This document shows, piece by piece, positions 1 through 9,155 of a stretch of DNA of 64,000 bases. Both the position numbers and the translations under genes were made by a program. Numbering within the stretch: the first letter of the stretch is position 1; the number at the start of each line of letters is the position of its first letter. Source of the DNA: Moritella yayanosii (GTDB lineage: Bacteria; Pseudomonadota; Gammaproteobacteria; Enterobacterales; Moritellaceae); contig NZ_LS483250.1 in the NCBI RefSeq assembly GCF_900465055.1, positions 1,860,001-1,924,000 of the forward strand, read 5' to 3'. The notes beneath the pieces are model-generated. The model was not told the DNA's origin, ran no database searches, and worked only from the letters and a program-made list of their open reading frames with translations.

Positions 1-417
1 GGAGCGAATGATTACTTGAGCAAACCATTCGGCATTAAAGAACTTATCGTGCGCATTAAAGTACTTGTTCGTGATTTGGTCGATAACGCGCCGTGCTCCG
101 ATATACTCGTCAGTGACCGACTTCAATTACAGAAAAGCACGAACCAAGTATGGCTAGATAATAAAGAAATCGCCTTAACCAAAAAGGAGTTTTCTTTCGT
201 TGAAAAACTCATGAACCAACCTGGAAAGCTAGTGAAACAAGCAGAATTGCTGGAGGACATTTGGGGACACACGCATCGCAATGATACCCATTATCTGCGA
301 ATTTTAGTGAGTCAGCTACGTAAGAAATTGAGCGATAGTGCCGATCGGCAACAACTAATAAAGACAGAATCTGGGCTGGGGTACCGCTTAATCTCAGATA
401 ACACTGGACGTCATTAA
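1..417 (+). CDS. OmpR-family response regulator, C-terminal part
   Basis: The reading frame is open from base 1, so the gene starts upstream of the window. The first residues, GANDYLSKPF, are the typical end of a receiver domain, with the conserved Lys-Pro pair. A linker follows, then a winged-helix DNA-binding domain (about residues 35-133) ending in a motif like SGLGYRL, as in OmpR/PhoB proteins. It would bind DNA after phosphorylation by a sensor kinase. No kinase is visible; the next gene is ktrA, 94 bp downstream, so a role in potassium or ion control is possible but only an inference. An internal TTG at base 16 is not the real start. Confidence 0.9.
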   Translation, partial: GANDYLSKPFGIKELIVRIKVLVRDLVDNAPCSDILVSDRLQLQKSTNQVWLDNKEIALTKKEFSFVEKLMNQPGKLVKQAELLEDIWGHTHRNDTHYLRILVSQLRKKLSDSADRQQLIKTESGLGYRLISDNTGRH

Positions 418-511
418 TCCTAAAACATCTTTCATTTACTGAACATGACAATACTTAGCGGCGCTTGCGGGTGCTTTTTATCACTTTTTGAACATAGAAA
501 AGGCAGTCATT

Positions 512-1165
512 ATGGCTCATTTTACAGTTATCGGTTTGGGGCGGTTTGGTATCTCAGCCAGCTTGGAGTTAATTCATCTTGGTCACACAGTTACAGGGAT
601 CGACAAAGATCCTAAACTTGTTGAAAAGTACGTAGAAGAACTGACTCAGGCGGTTATCTGTGATGCTACCGACGAAAGTGTGCTAAGCGAATTAGACCTC
701 GCAAACAGTGAAGCCGTGTTGGTTGCAATAGGAAAAGACATGCAATCTAGCCTGCTTTGCACGTTAGCATTAAAGAACCTTGGCGTGAAAGGTATCTGGG
801 TTAAAGCGAGTACGAAAGCGCATCACACGATAGTGTCAAAACTCGAGGTGTCACGGATAATTCACCCAGAAGAAGAAATGGGGATTCGTGTAGCGCAGGC
901 GCTTAATTACCCAATGGTGAATAACTATCTCTCCATAGGCCATGGACTTTATGTGGTGGAAATTCACATAAAACCAACACTGCATAATAAGCCAATCTCT
1001 GAAGTGATTGGTCATACTCGGAATCAGGTGAGTGCGGTTTTAGTTAATCGAGAACAGGAAGTTTTCACTCACATTAATGATGATTTTGTATTACATGTGA
1101 ATGACACATTATTGTTGTGTGGCACACGTACAGAACTTAAGTACATAGCTCCAAGGTTGGTATAA
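512..1165 (+). CDS. ktrA: Ktr potassium uptake regulatory subunit KtrA
   Basis: This is a cytoplasmic RCK/TrkA protein of about 217 residues that gates the KtrB channel in response to nucleotides. A Rossmann fold opens at once with VIGLGRFG and an acidic residue (GIDKD) closes the second strand; a TrkA-C domain forms the last 80 or so residues. I choose ATG 512 because it has an AAAAGG ribosome site about 10 bases upstream and because KtrA proteins begin a few residues before the glycine motif; an in-frame TTG at 488 is less likely. It is followed after 1 bp by ktrB, so the two form an operon. Confidence 0.93.
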   Translation: MAHFTVIGLGRFGISASLELIHLGHTVTGIDKDPKLVEKYVEELTQAVICDATDESVLSELDLANSEAVLVAIGKDMQSSLLCTLALKNLGVKGIWVKASTKAHHTIVSKLEVSRIIHPEEEMGIRVAQALNYPMVNNYLSIGHGLYVVEIHIKPTLHNKPISEVIGHTRNQVSAVLVNREQEVFTHINDDFVLHVNDTLLLCGTRTELKYIAPRLV

Positions 1166-1166
1166 C

Positions 1167-2531
1167 GTGGTATTGTGGCATCCTTCAATCTCCCCCATTG
1201 AGCGAAAACCCAAAGCCGGTAATAAATTACTTGGCGCACCACCGCTCATCTTAAGTGGCAGTTTTGCACTTTTAATTCTACTTGGAACTTGCTTGCTGAA
1301 ATTACCGATGGCAACGCTAGCGCCTATTTCTTGGTTGCAAAGCTTTTTTACTGCAACATCGGCGGTAACCGTCACAGGTCTCGTGGTGGTCGATACGGGA
1401 ACTGCATTCACGCCATTTGGTCAAACCATTATTGCGCTACTGATCCAATGCGGTGGTCTGGGGTTAATGACGTTCGCGATTGTCACACTGATTGCGCTGG
1501 GTGGAAAAATTAGTTTTTTGCAATGCACAGTGGCAAGAGAAGCCTTTAACCAGACCGACACCTCAACATTGGCATCTACAGCCAAGTCAGTATTGGCTTT
1601 TTCATTATTCGTAGAACTGATTGGTATGGTGATTCTCTCGGTATACTGGAGTGGCGAATTGGGTTGGACAACCAGTTTATTCCATGGATTTTTCTATACC
1701 ATCAGCGCATTTAACAATGCCGGTTTTGCCTTGAGTGCGGATAGCTTAATGCCTTATGTCGCAGATCCTGTTGTTAACCTGACAATTACAGGGCTACTCA
1801 TTATCGGCGGTCTTGGATTTTCAGTCTGGGCTGATCTACGCCGTAACCGACGCTGGTCGCGTTTGACCGTTTATAGCCGGATGATGATTACAGGCACAAT
1901 ATTCATCAATGCGGTAGCCGTTATTGCCATCTATCTAATTGAATACAATAACCCAAATACCTTAGCGCCACTCAGCGAACAGGGAAAATGGTTAGCATCT
2001 TGGTTTCAGGCTGTCAGCCCTCGTACGGCGGGCTTTAATACCTTAGCGATTGACCAACTTGAAGATGCAACCACTGCCATAATGTTGGGATTAATGTTTA
2101 TTGGTGGAGGCTCGTCGAGTACCGCCAGCGGGATTAAAGTAGTCACTTTTATGTTACTGATTCTGGCTACGTATAGTTATTTGCGGCGTGATGAATCGAT
2201 CTACGTATTTAAACGTGAAATAGCCAAAGACACGGTGAGTAAAGCGCTGGCGTTGACGATGATATCAATCGGGATCACTTGGCTAGCCATTTTCGCACTG
2301 TTACTCAGTGAGAATGCGCCCATGATTGATATCGTGTTTGAAGCGGTTTCCGCTCTGGGTACCGTCGGCTTATCCCGTGGTTTAACGGGCAATCTTTCCG
2401 AGTCGGGTGAGTTTATTATCATTTTTATGATGTTTATGGGACGCTTGGGGCCATTAACGCTAGCTTACTTTCTCGCGAGCCCAAGAACAAAAAAACTGCG
2501 CTACGCAGAAACTAAACTGGCGATCGGCTAG
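1167..2531 (+). CDS. ktrB: Ktr potassium uptake channel subunit KtrB
   Basis: This is an integral membrane potassium transporter of the TrkH/KtrB superfamily, 454 residues. It shows the four repeated membrane-pore-membrane units: pore-loop glycine motifs are visible at TSAVTVTGL, SAFNNAGFA, SPRTAGFNT and ALGTVGLSRG. The length fits KtrB rather than TrkH (about 480). It starts at GTG 1167, 1 bp after the ktrA stop, with AAGG a few bases before. KtrAB is a sodium-dependent potassium importer in marine Vibrio. No defect was seen. Confidence 0.93.
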   Translation: MVLWHPSISPIERKPKAGNKLLGAPPLILSGSFALLILLGTCLLKLPMATLAPISWLQSFFTATSAVTVTGLVVVDTGTAFTPFGQTIIALLIQCGGLGLMTFAIVTLIALGGKISFLQCTVAREAFNQTDTSTLASTAKSVLAFSLFVELIGMVILSVYWSGELGWTTSLFHGFFYTISAFNNAGFALSADSLMPYVADPVVNLTITGLLIIGGLGFSVWADLRRNRRWSRLTVYSRMMITGTIFINAVAVIAIYLIEYNNPNTLAPLSEQGKWLASWFQAVSPRTAGFNTLAIDQLEDATTAIMLGLMFIGGGSSSTASGIKVVTFMLLILATYSYLRRDESIYVFKREIAKDTVSKALALTMISIGITWLAIFALLLSENAPMIDIVFEAVSALGTVGLSRGLTGNLSESGEFIIIFMMFMGRLGPLTLAYFLASPRTKKLRYAETKLAIG

Positions 2532-2549
2532 AATAACAAATACAGAACA

Positions 2550-2569
2550 CTGGCGAGATGACTCGCCAG
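2550..2569. terminator. Hairpin between ktrB and the fecA remnant
   Basis: CTGGCGAG and CTCGCCAG form a perfect 8-bp stem with a 4-base loop between two converging genes. There is no clear T-run, so it is a weak candidate. Confidence 0.4.
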
Positions 2570-2595
2570 CATATTGCCAATCATCTAATGTGTAA

Positions 2596-4380
2596 TTAAA
2601 ACGTATACCCCAGATCAAGTGTATAAGAACGTCCCGGTGCAGCTACTCTACCAGCAGGTGACACATCTAAACCTCTAAAGTAATATTCATTATCAAATAA
2701 ATTATTTATCGCAAAACCAAGCGTTAATGCTTTATTACCTTGACGATATAACTCGGTTGCCATCGTTAAGTTAACGACGGTATAAGATGGCAATTGACCT
2801 GCAGTACCAGAATCATTCTCTTTTACTATATTCGCTAGGTCTGAAAATGACTTGCTATAGTAATAAGCCATTAACCCCAGATCTATCCCGTTAAGATCGT
2901 ATAAAGCACTGGCTGATACTTGATGCTTAGAGGCATAAGGTAGCTCATTACCAGCAAATGCACCTTCAAGCTGCTCAGTATCCAAGTAATTATAAGCGCC
3001 ACGCAGTGTTAACTCAGGTAAAACCATTGGTGTGAATGTACCTTCAAATTCAACACCTTGATTGCGGGTTTTACCGACATTGATAAACTGGCTAACAGGT
3101 CTACTGTATTGAATTTTATTTTCAAAATCGATACGGTAAAGCGCCAGATTAAGGTTGCTGCTTGTTGTTGGAGTAAAGCGCATACCCGCTTCATAATTCC
3201 ATGACAGTTCCGATTCAAGGGTTTGACCTTTTGGCCATAATTGACTGATCTGTGGAGTTCTGAGCGATTTTTGTGCATTTGCATAGGTGAACCACTGTTC
3301 AGAGAATTCATAACCAACAGTGAAGCTAGGTAAGAACTCGGTAATGTGGTTATCTTGCTCATAATTACTGCCGATATTAGTAAAGGTCATACGTACGTCT
3401 TCAACACGTACCCCCGGTGTAAAGGTTAAACTATCGTTTAAAAAACCAAGTTTATTACTCGCATAATACGCCATGGCATGAGTATCCATGTGCCAGTCAC
3501 GTGGCGTTGTTGTCATACCCGTAATATTATCTGTTTGGTTAAGCTTGTAGCTAATATCTTCGTTAACATAACGCACACCAGCAATCCAATCTTGAGTTAT
3601 TTTACCGTCGATATATAAGTTCGTTTTGGTTTCAAGACCATATACTTTAAACTCTCGCGGAGACGTACGCAAATCAGTTGGATCTTGCGTGGTGTCGCCC
3701 CAATGGTTACCTAAATCACCATCGGTATCTTTACTACTGTTATAAAAATCCCACTGAAAATTACGCTTACTTAGATTACCAAAAGCAATCACATCTACCA
3801 CACCATAATCAATGATACTTAAGTCACTTAATACATGGTTATATTTAATCGACACCCGTGTAGTATCCGCCGCGAATTCATCATTAGGGCGTAATGACTG
3901 ATTACGATCGTCTTCATAGGCTTGGGTGTTTAGCGCACCCGGTAGTTCTGTTTCAGCATTATAATATTGCACGGTTGTTTCTAACGTATCGCTATCATTA
4001 ATATACCAAGCGGTTTGCAACATCCAATTCTGTACGTCTGTATCTGAATGCTCGCGGAATGATTCACCGGTTAAAATATTAGCACTAAAACGTAATGAGA
4101 AATTATCCGTCACCGCACCACCTGTACTGATATAAGTATCATAAAGATTATTATTGTCACCGCTAAAAGTGATACGTTCATTAATGCTCGTTTGCCATTG
4201 TTCAGGGATTGGTTTTGATATCAGGTTGATAACACCACCAACATTATTTGGTCCGTACTGCACAGCTGCACCACCACGCACAACATCAATTCTGTCAATC
4301 ATCTGCAAAGATGCAGGGAATAACGATTGTCCAGTATGACCATAAGGCGCTAATGTCATCGGTATACCATCAAGTAAAAA
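2596..4380 (-). pseudogene. fecA: 5'-truncated TonB-dependent ferric citrate receptor (FecA-like)
   Basis: The frame encodes the second half of the plug (LLDGIPMTLAPYGHTG, then VVRGGAAVQYGPNNVGGVIN) and the whole beta-barrel, ending in the typical aromatic C-terminus (LDLGYTF). The frame is closed at 4381-4383 by an in-frame TGA directly before FLLDGIP. The signal peptide, TonB box and first part of the plug are missing. The first Met (4359) would give a protein with no export signal, so the gene is very likely dead. Just upstream a complete promoter with a Fur-like box remains, which indicates a deletion from the 5' leader into the plug. The match to FecA rests on the APYG region and the fecBCDE neighbours. 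Confidence 0.85.
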
Positions 4381-4392
4381 TCAACGGAGACA

Positions 4393-4447
4393 AATTTACT
4401 AGATTGGCGCCAATCTGTAAAGCTAAATGATAATAATTTTCATTACT
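4393..4447 (-). promoter_or_regulatory. Old fecA promoter with 16-bp palindrome and Fur-like box
   Basis: On the minus strand a -35 TTTACA (4421-4416), a 17-bp spacer and a -10 TAAATT (4398-4393) can be read. The spacer is almost filled by AGATTGGCGCCAATCT (4401-4416), a perfect 16-bp palindrome whose core recurs upstream of the adjacent GntR gene. Just upstream of the -35 lies ATGATAATAATTTTCAT (4427-4443), which resembles overlapping Fur hexamers. The layout suggests repression by both the GntR protein and Fur. Bases 4448-4583 hold nothing else I can name. Confidence 0.65.
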
Positions 4448-4583
4448 ATTGTAATTTTATTTATTAGGCGGCGTTAAGATGTGAATTAGCATCGGGGTTT
4501 AGTCGGATAAATATAAAAATATATAACAACGGTGGGGCAGACTTAGATAGCCTGCTTACTTATAAAGTAAATACTGGAACGAT

Positions 4584-5231
4584 TTACAATACTGTATTCG
4601 TGTCTTTTTTCCAGGCATTAAGATGTTGATAAATTAAATTCTGTAAACCTAATAGATCTTTATTTTTTAACGCTTCAACTATAGCAAAATGTTCATCTCG
4701 AGATTGTGCAGAAACATGAGAACTACGCCAGGCATTACGACTAACCCGAATACCTTTCTCTCTTAATTCATTAATAAGATCACACAAAAATACATTGTGG
4801 CAATAGCTATAATAAAAACTATGGAAAGTATAATTAGCCCTTATCTGCGCCTGTAAGTCCCCCGATTCAACCGTCTTAGCAAAGATAACAGCGTGTTCAT
4901 GTAGTTGTGCTAAACCAGCTTCATCAATTTGCATCATGACCTGACCTGCAGCACCCTGCTCCAATAATAAACGCGTCTCCGTGATCTGTTCACGCTCATC
5001 AGCACTGTGAACCCGCACCTTATGACCTCGATAAGGAATATGCTCGAGCACATTACGATTAGTTAACTCAGTGAGAACCTGACGTATCGTAAATCGATTC
5101 GCATCCAGCATCTTCTCCAGCTCATTCTGACGTAAAAATCCACAGGTTTCAATTTCATCACTGTGAATTTTGTCCTGTAAAAAATCGGCCAATTCAGCGA
5201 TACGCTGCTCGGATATGGTTTTTTTTGTCAC
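4584..5231 (-). CDS. GntR-family transcriptional regulator, FCD-like
   Basis: The protein has 215 residues. The N-terminal winged helix (about residues 5-75) has the GntR pattern ending in LEHIPYRGHKVRV. An all-helical C-terminal domain resembles FCD: ANYTFH around residue 133, then DEHFAIVEAL and YQHLNAW near the end, positions where FCD proteins place metal- and carboxylate-binding residues (the usual first Asp is Asn here). FCD regulators often sense small carboxylic acids such as citrate or lactate. The gene sits between fecE and the fecA remnant, where E. coli would rely on FecIR, so citrate sensing is my inference. The start is a GTG with a weak ribosome site (GAGATA). Confidence 0.8.
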   Translation of the reverse strand: MTKKTISEQRIAELADFLQDKIHSDEIETCGFLRQNELEKMLDANRFTIRQVLTELTNRNVLEHIPYRGHKVRVHSADEREQITETRLLLEQGAAGQVMMQIDEAGLAQLHEHAVIFAKTVESGDLQAQIRANYTFHSFYYSYCHNVFLCDLINELREKGIRVSRNAWRSSHVSAQSRDEHFAIVEALKNKDLLGLQNLIYQHLNAWKKDTNTVL

Positions 5232-5300
5232 ATGTATCTCTATCTCAGTAGTTGATAGGCAAAATACTAACTAAAAGAAAAATTTATCACAACTGTTAAA

Positions 5301-5310
5301 TTGGCGCCAA
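5301..5310. promoter_or_regulatory. Palindrome TTGGCGCCAA upstream of the GntR gene
   Basis: This perfect 10-bp palindrome lies about 70 bp before the GntR start, in the 106-bp gap after fecE. The same 10 bases form the core of the 16-bp palindrome in the fecA promoter (4401-4416). Two copies bracketing the regulator suggest an operator with autoregulation. Confidence 0.6.
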
Positions 5311-5337
5311 AAGCAAGTAACAGACTAAACATTACTG

Positions 5338-6102
5338 TTATAGTGGGATACACATCGGCTTGTTGGCAATAGGATCGGTAATTATCATCGCATTTAACGC
5401 GAACACGTCTTTTAATAATTTGCTGGTAAATATCTTATGTGGCTCATCCTGAACAATGATCTTCCCCTTTTTCATCACTACCAGATGATCGCAATAGCGA
5501 CAAGCTTGGTTAAGATCATGTAATACCACCACCAAGGTTTTTCCCTGCCGATTCATCTTTCGCATCATTTCCATTAATTCTATTTGGTAAGTCAAATCAA
5601 GATACGTGGTCGGCTCATCGAGCAAAATATAATCTGTATCTTGTGCTAACACCATCGCGATCCACACCCGCTGACGCTGTCCACCAGATAGACTATCCAC
5701 AGAGCGATCTGCTAGATCGCATAACCCCGTATCGACAAGCGCGGCTTGTACTGCATCTCGATCTTGTTGGCTTAATCCGCCCCAGTGTGAAAGATAAGGA
5801 TTACGTCCACAACTCACCAGTTGTCGAACACTGATCCCTTCAGGGGTGATCGGCGATTGCGGTAATATTGACAGCAGTTTTGCTCTGCTTTTATGGCTTA
5901 ATTTACTTAAATCTTGCCCAGCCAGACTCACCTTACCTTTCGCCGGTTTTAAACTACCGGCAATCGTTTTAAGTAACGTCGATTTACCGCATCCATTAGG
6001 ACCAATCAACGCGGTAATTTTACCTTTCGCAATCGTGATATTCAGCTCGTTTAAAATCATTTTACCAGCATAACCGATAGTTAAATTTTCAATAGTTAAC
6101 AC
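5338..6102 (-). CDS. fecE: Ferric citrate ABC transporter ATP-binding protein
   Basis: This cytoplasmic ATPase energises the FecCD permease. It has Walker A GPNGCGKST, the signature LSGGQRQR, Walker B ILLDEPTTYLDL and the switch histidine in VVVLHDLN, as in iron-chelate importers. The frame extends upstream to 6150, but I place the start at GTG 6102 because AAAGG lies about 9 bases upstream and LTIENLTIGYAGK is the usual family N-terminus. That leaves 1 bp after the fecD stop, consistent with coupling. It is the last transporter gene of the operon; the GntR gene follows. Confidence 0.9.
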   Translation of the reverse strand: MLTIENLTIGYAGKMILNELNITIAKGKITALIGPNGCGKSTLLKTIAGSLKPAKGKVSLAGQDLSKLSHKSRAKLLSILPQSPITPEGISVRQLVSCGRNPYLSHWGGLSQQDRDAVQAALVDTGLCDLADRSVDSLSGGQRQRVWIAMVLAQDTDYILLDEPTTYLDLTYQIELMEMMRKMNRQGKTLVVVLHDLNQACRYCDHLVVMKKGKIIVQDEPHKIFTSKLLKDVFALNAMIITDPIANKPMCIPL

Positions 6103-6103
6103 A

Positions 6104-7078
6104 TTACCAACCTTTATATCGATGTAGCAAAAAAATGAAATACGGCGCACCTAAAATAGCCGTCAGCACCCCCGCCGGCAACTCTAATGGAGGCGCGAGA
6201 TTACGTGCTAACGTATCAGCACTAAGCACTAATAAAGCACCCACTAAAGCCGCAATGGGTAACACGAGCTTATGTCTAGACCCAACCAATAACCGAGCCA
6301 AATGCGGTGCCAACAAACCAACAAAACCAATAGTGCCACACACCGCCACACTCACACTCGCGAGTGCTACCGCAGAAAGCAAAGCCATCACCTGTAGACG
6401 TTGAGTATCCACCCCCAATGCTTCAGCCGTGTCTTCACCTAATGCAAATAAATCTAAACGCCAAGCTAAGTAAAATGAAAACGGTACTAGAGTTAGTAAC
6501 CAAGGTAACAGTGGCCAAATGTAACTCCAGCTACGTCCCCACAAACTCCCGGTCAGCCAGATCATGGCACTGTTTACTTCAATAGGGTGTATCACTAGCA
6601 GAAAATTGATACAGCTGGATAAAAAAGCGCTCATCGCAATACCAACCAGCGCTAAACGTGCTGGACTCGGTTGTTGCCAGCGACTCAATAACCAAATTAT
6701 CAACGCTGCACTAAATCCGCCGAGCAATGCGACGACAGGCAACCAAGCACTGCCGATATTAGGCCAAATCAACAATACGGAACAAGCCGCCAACCCTGCT
6801 CCACCACTGACCCCCATCAGATCTGGTGACGCTAATGGATTACGGATAATCCCTTGCGTTAATACGCCTGAAACCGCTAAGCCAATGCCCACCAAAATAG
6901 CAATTAAAATTCGAGGCAGACGATAATGATTGATGATGAAATCCTGCTCTCCACCTTGCCATAACGTCTGTAATACCGTATTGATCGACAACGTTTGCGC
7001 ACCAAAAATTAAACTCATACCCGCTAACGTCAGCAGTAGCGCCACGCCACCAAATAATAATTGTTGATAACGGTTCAT
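6104..7078 (-). CDS. fecD: Ferric citrate ABC transporter permease FecD
   Basis: This inner-membrane permease of the FecCD/BtuC family has 324 residues and about nine or ten hydrophobic helices. Family marks include GLAVSGVLTQGIIRNPLASP near residue 65, GxIGFVGLLAPHLARLLVGS near 245, and PAGVLTAILGAPYFIFLL at the end. It starts directly at the fecC stop (7079), so the two are translationally linked. With fecC it forms the transmembrane channel for the iron chelate. Confidence 0.9.
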   Translation of the reverse strand: MNRYQQLLFGGVALLLTLAGMSLIFGAQTLSINTVLQTLWQGGEQDFIINHYRLPRILIAILVGIGLAVSGVLTQGIIRNPLASPDLMGVSGGAGLAACSVLLIWPNIGSAWLPVVALLGGFSAALIIWLLSRWQQPSPARLALVGIAMSAFLSSCINFLLVIHPIEVNSAMIWLTGSLWGRSWSYIWPLLPWLLTLVPFSFYLAWRLDLFALGEDTAEALGVDTQRLQVMALLSAVALASVSVAVCGTIGFVGLLAPHLARLLVGSRHKLVLPIAALVGALLVLSADTLARNLAPPLELPAGVLTAILGAPYFIFLLHRYKGW

Positions 7079-8089
7079 CTACGACTTACCTCTTAGCACT
7101 AGATAGATAAAGAAAGGTGTCCCAATCAGCGCTGTCACAATACCAACCGGGGTTTCTGCCGGTGGCACGATGCCCCGAGAAAGTAGATCCGCCCAGCACA
7201 CCAGTGCCCCGCCAATCAGCCCACTGGTGGGCACCAGCACAAAATAGTTATGACTAAATAACGCTCGGGAAATATGTGGGGCAATCAAGCCAACAAACAC
7301 AATTGGTCCAGTAAGCGTCACCGAAATAGAGGTAAATAATAATACCGTCAAACACACTCGTATTTTAAGCCAGCTGGTATTGATCCCTAAGCTACTCGCA
7401 GTTTGCTCTCCTAATGCGGTTAGATTAAGTCCCCTGCACGTTGACAACGCTAACAAACATGCGCATAAGCTAACCGGCCACAGCTGTGACCAGCTCTGCC
7501 AATCGACTTCACTCAGTGATCCGGATAACCAATGCAGCATGCTATAAGCCATATCATCAGCAATGATCAGCGCGGCACGCGTAAGGGATGTCAATAAGCC
7601 ATTAATCGCAATACCAGCAAGTACAAGTCGTAATGGATTGGCATTATGCTGTAATCCTCCACCTAACAAGAAAACCAATAATCCCCCCATTAATGCGCCG
7701 CAAAAAGTAGCAACTTCACTCGGGATATGCGTAAGAACAGCGAAACCGATACTGTTTAATGCCATCAAACAAGCCGCGCCAGAATTAATCGCAAATAAGG
7801 TCGGTGAGGCGAGAGGATTACGTGTCAGCCCTTGCATCAATGCGCCAGCAATACCGAGGTTTAAACCAATCATACAGGCGACTAAACTACGTGGTAAACG
7901 CAATGCAAAAATAATCTGTTGATTAATATCATTATCATCAGGTGCACTAATAAGTCGCCATATATCCCCCACCTGTAACAAAAACTCGGATTGGCTATAT
8001 AACGAAATAATAAAACCAATCAACAGCACAGAACATAATGCCAACGCTTTCAAATAACTCATTCGTTTAGTATCTAAGTACATACTCAT
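7079..8089 (-). CDS. fecC: Ferric citrate ABC transporter permease FecC
   Basis: The partner permease to FecD, about 336 residues. It carries LMQGLTRNPLASPTLF, GPIVFVGLIAPHISRALF and PVGIVTALIGTPFFIYLV, all typical of the family. The open frame reaches 8158, but the first 23 residues lie inside fecB and do not look like a membrane N-terminus. ATG 8089 overlaps the fecB stop as ATGA, the normal coupled arrangement, so I use that start. Confidence 0.88.
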   Translation of the reverse strand: MSMYLDTKRMSYLKALALCSVLLIGFIISLYSQSEFLLQVGDIWRLISAPDDNDINQQIIFALRLPRSLVACMIGLNLGIAGALMQGLTRNPLASPTLFAINSGAACLMALNSIGFAVLTHIPSEVATFCGALMGGLLVFLLGGGLQHNANPLRLVLAGIAINGLLTSLTRAALIIADDMAYSMLHWLSGSLSEVDWQSWSQLWPVSLCACLLALSTCRGLNLTALGEQTASSLGINTSWLKIRVCLTVLLFTSISVTLTGPIVFVGLIAPHISRALFSHNYFVLVPTSGLIGGALVCWADLLSRGIVPPAETPVGIVTALIGTPFFIYLVLRGKS

Positions 8090-8985
8090 CGTTTCGCATA
8101 ACTGGCGAGTTCGATTGCCATCTGCTCGGCAGCGAGCATGCCCGAAGCCAATGACCAAAGCGACGGTGAGACTTCAATTAGCTGCTTAGACTTAGCCACA
8201 GATAACAGCTTCCATAATGGACTTTTCTGCCATTTATCCAGTACCGTATTTTGAGTGTATTTCCCGACAAATAACCAATCCGGATTGGTCTTTAGTAATT
8301 GTTCAAAACTCGTTTGTAAATAAGCATTATCAATATCTGCAGACAGCGGGCTGCTTAAACCTAGTTCCGCAATAACGCTTCCAGCATAGGAGGCGGGACT
8401 ATGCAACCACATCCCTTTGTCAGTAACAACGGCAAATTGAAATGTTGCCGCCGTTTTCATTTGTTGTTTTAAGTGCTGCATGATAGCTTTGTGCTCAGCT
8501 AAGCGATTGACGACCCGCTCACTTTTATCTACCGCCTTTGCAATTTTCTTCATAACGTCGAGGTTTTCTTGGTAATTAATGCCACGATTCTTTAATAATA
8601 AGGTGGGTGCAATGCGTGTTAGGTCTGCATAAATAGACTGGTGACGACCGGTATCAGCAATAATCAGATCCGGCTTCAATGCGGCGATCGCTTCGATACT
8701 AGGCTGATAACGAGAACCTACCGATTGCCAATCAGCAATACGATCTCGCACATTTTTTATCACTCTATTTTTATCACCATCATCAGCAATACCAATAGGG
8801 GATACTCCAGCAACGGCAAGAGCATCAGCAAATGAAAAGGCTAATACCACGATACGAGTTGGTGTTTTTGTCAAGGTTAAGGTACCAGCATCATGCTCTA
8901 CCGTAGCAGCTTGAACTGAATGCATACCTAATAGCAGTTGGATTATGATAAATAGTTTAAAAATAAAGGTAGGTGTTGTGGACAT
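8086..8985 (-). CDS. fecB: Periplasmic ferric citrate-binding protein FecB
   Basis: This 299-residue protein has a signal peptide (hydrophobic core FIIIQLLLGMHSVQA, cleavage after AQA or nearby). The mature part matches FecB closely: TPTRIVVLAFSFADALA, SPIGIADDGDK, QSVGSRYQPSIEAIAALKPD and LIIADTGRH. It captures the ferric citrate that crosses the outer membrane and delivers it to FecCD. It is first in the operon, and a Fur-like box lies upstream. Confidence 0.9.
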   Translation of the reverse strand: MSTTPTFIFKLFIIIQLLLGMHSVQAATVEHDAGTLTLTKTPTRIVVLAFSFADALAVAGVSPIGIADDGDKNRVIKNVRDRIADWQSVGSRYQPSIEAIAALKPDLIIADTGRHQSIYADLTRIAPTLLLKNRGINYQENLDVMKKIAKAVDKSERVVNRLAEHKAIMQHLKQQMKTAATFQFAVVTDKGMWLHSPASYAGSVIAELGLSSPLSADIDNAYLQTSFEQLLKTNPDWLFVGKYTQNTVLDKWQKSPLWKLLSVAKSKQLIEVSPSLWSLASGMLAAEQMAIELASYAKR

Positions 8986-9009
8986 TCCATACTCTCGATG
9001 AAAATAATC

Positions 9010-9043
9010 GCAATGATAATGGTTATCGCAATCATTGTCATTA
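9010..9043 (-). promoter_or_regulatory. Fur-like box upstream of fecB
   Basis: The stretch GCAATGATAATGGTTATCG and the following CAATCATTGTCATT contain several GATAAT-type hexamers in both orientations. The end nearest fecB lies 25 bp upstream of its start codon. Iron-dependent repression of fecBCDE is the natural reading. The rest of 8986-9155 holds no gene. Confidence 0.65.
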
Positions 9044-9155
9044 ACTGTTGTGCTATTTCATCATATAGAACTACATTTTGGCTAGCTACAATTACCCAGT
9101 ATTTTATGGCATCTGAGATGATTTTGGATTAACCGAACGGCATAATACGATCACC

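Noticed and set aside
7563-7922. Long plus-strand frame inside fecC
   Set aside because: Shadow of the fecC coding region; no ribosome site or family match.
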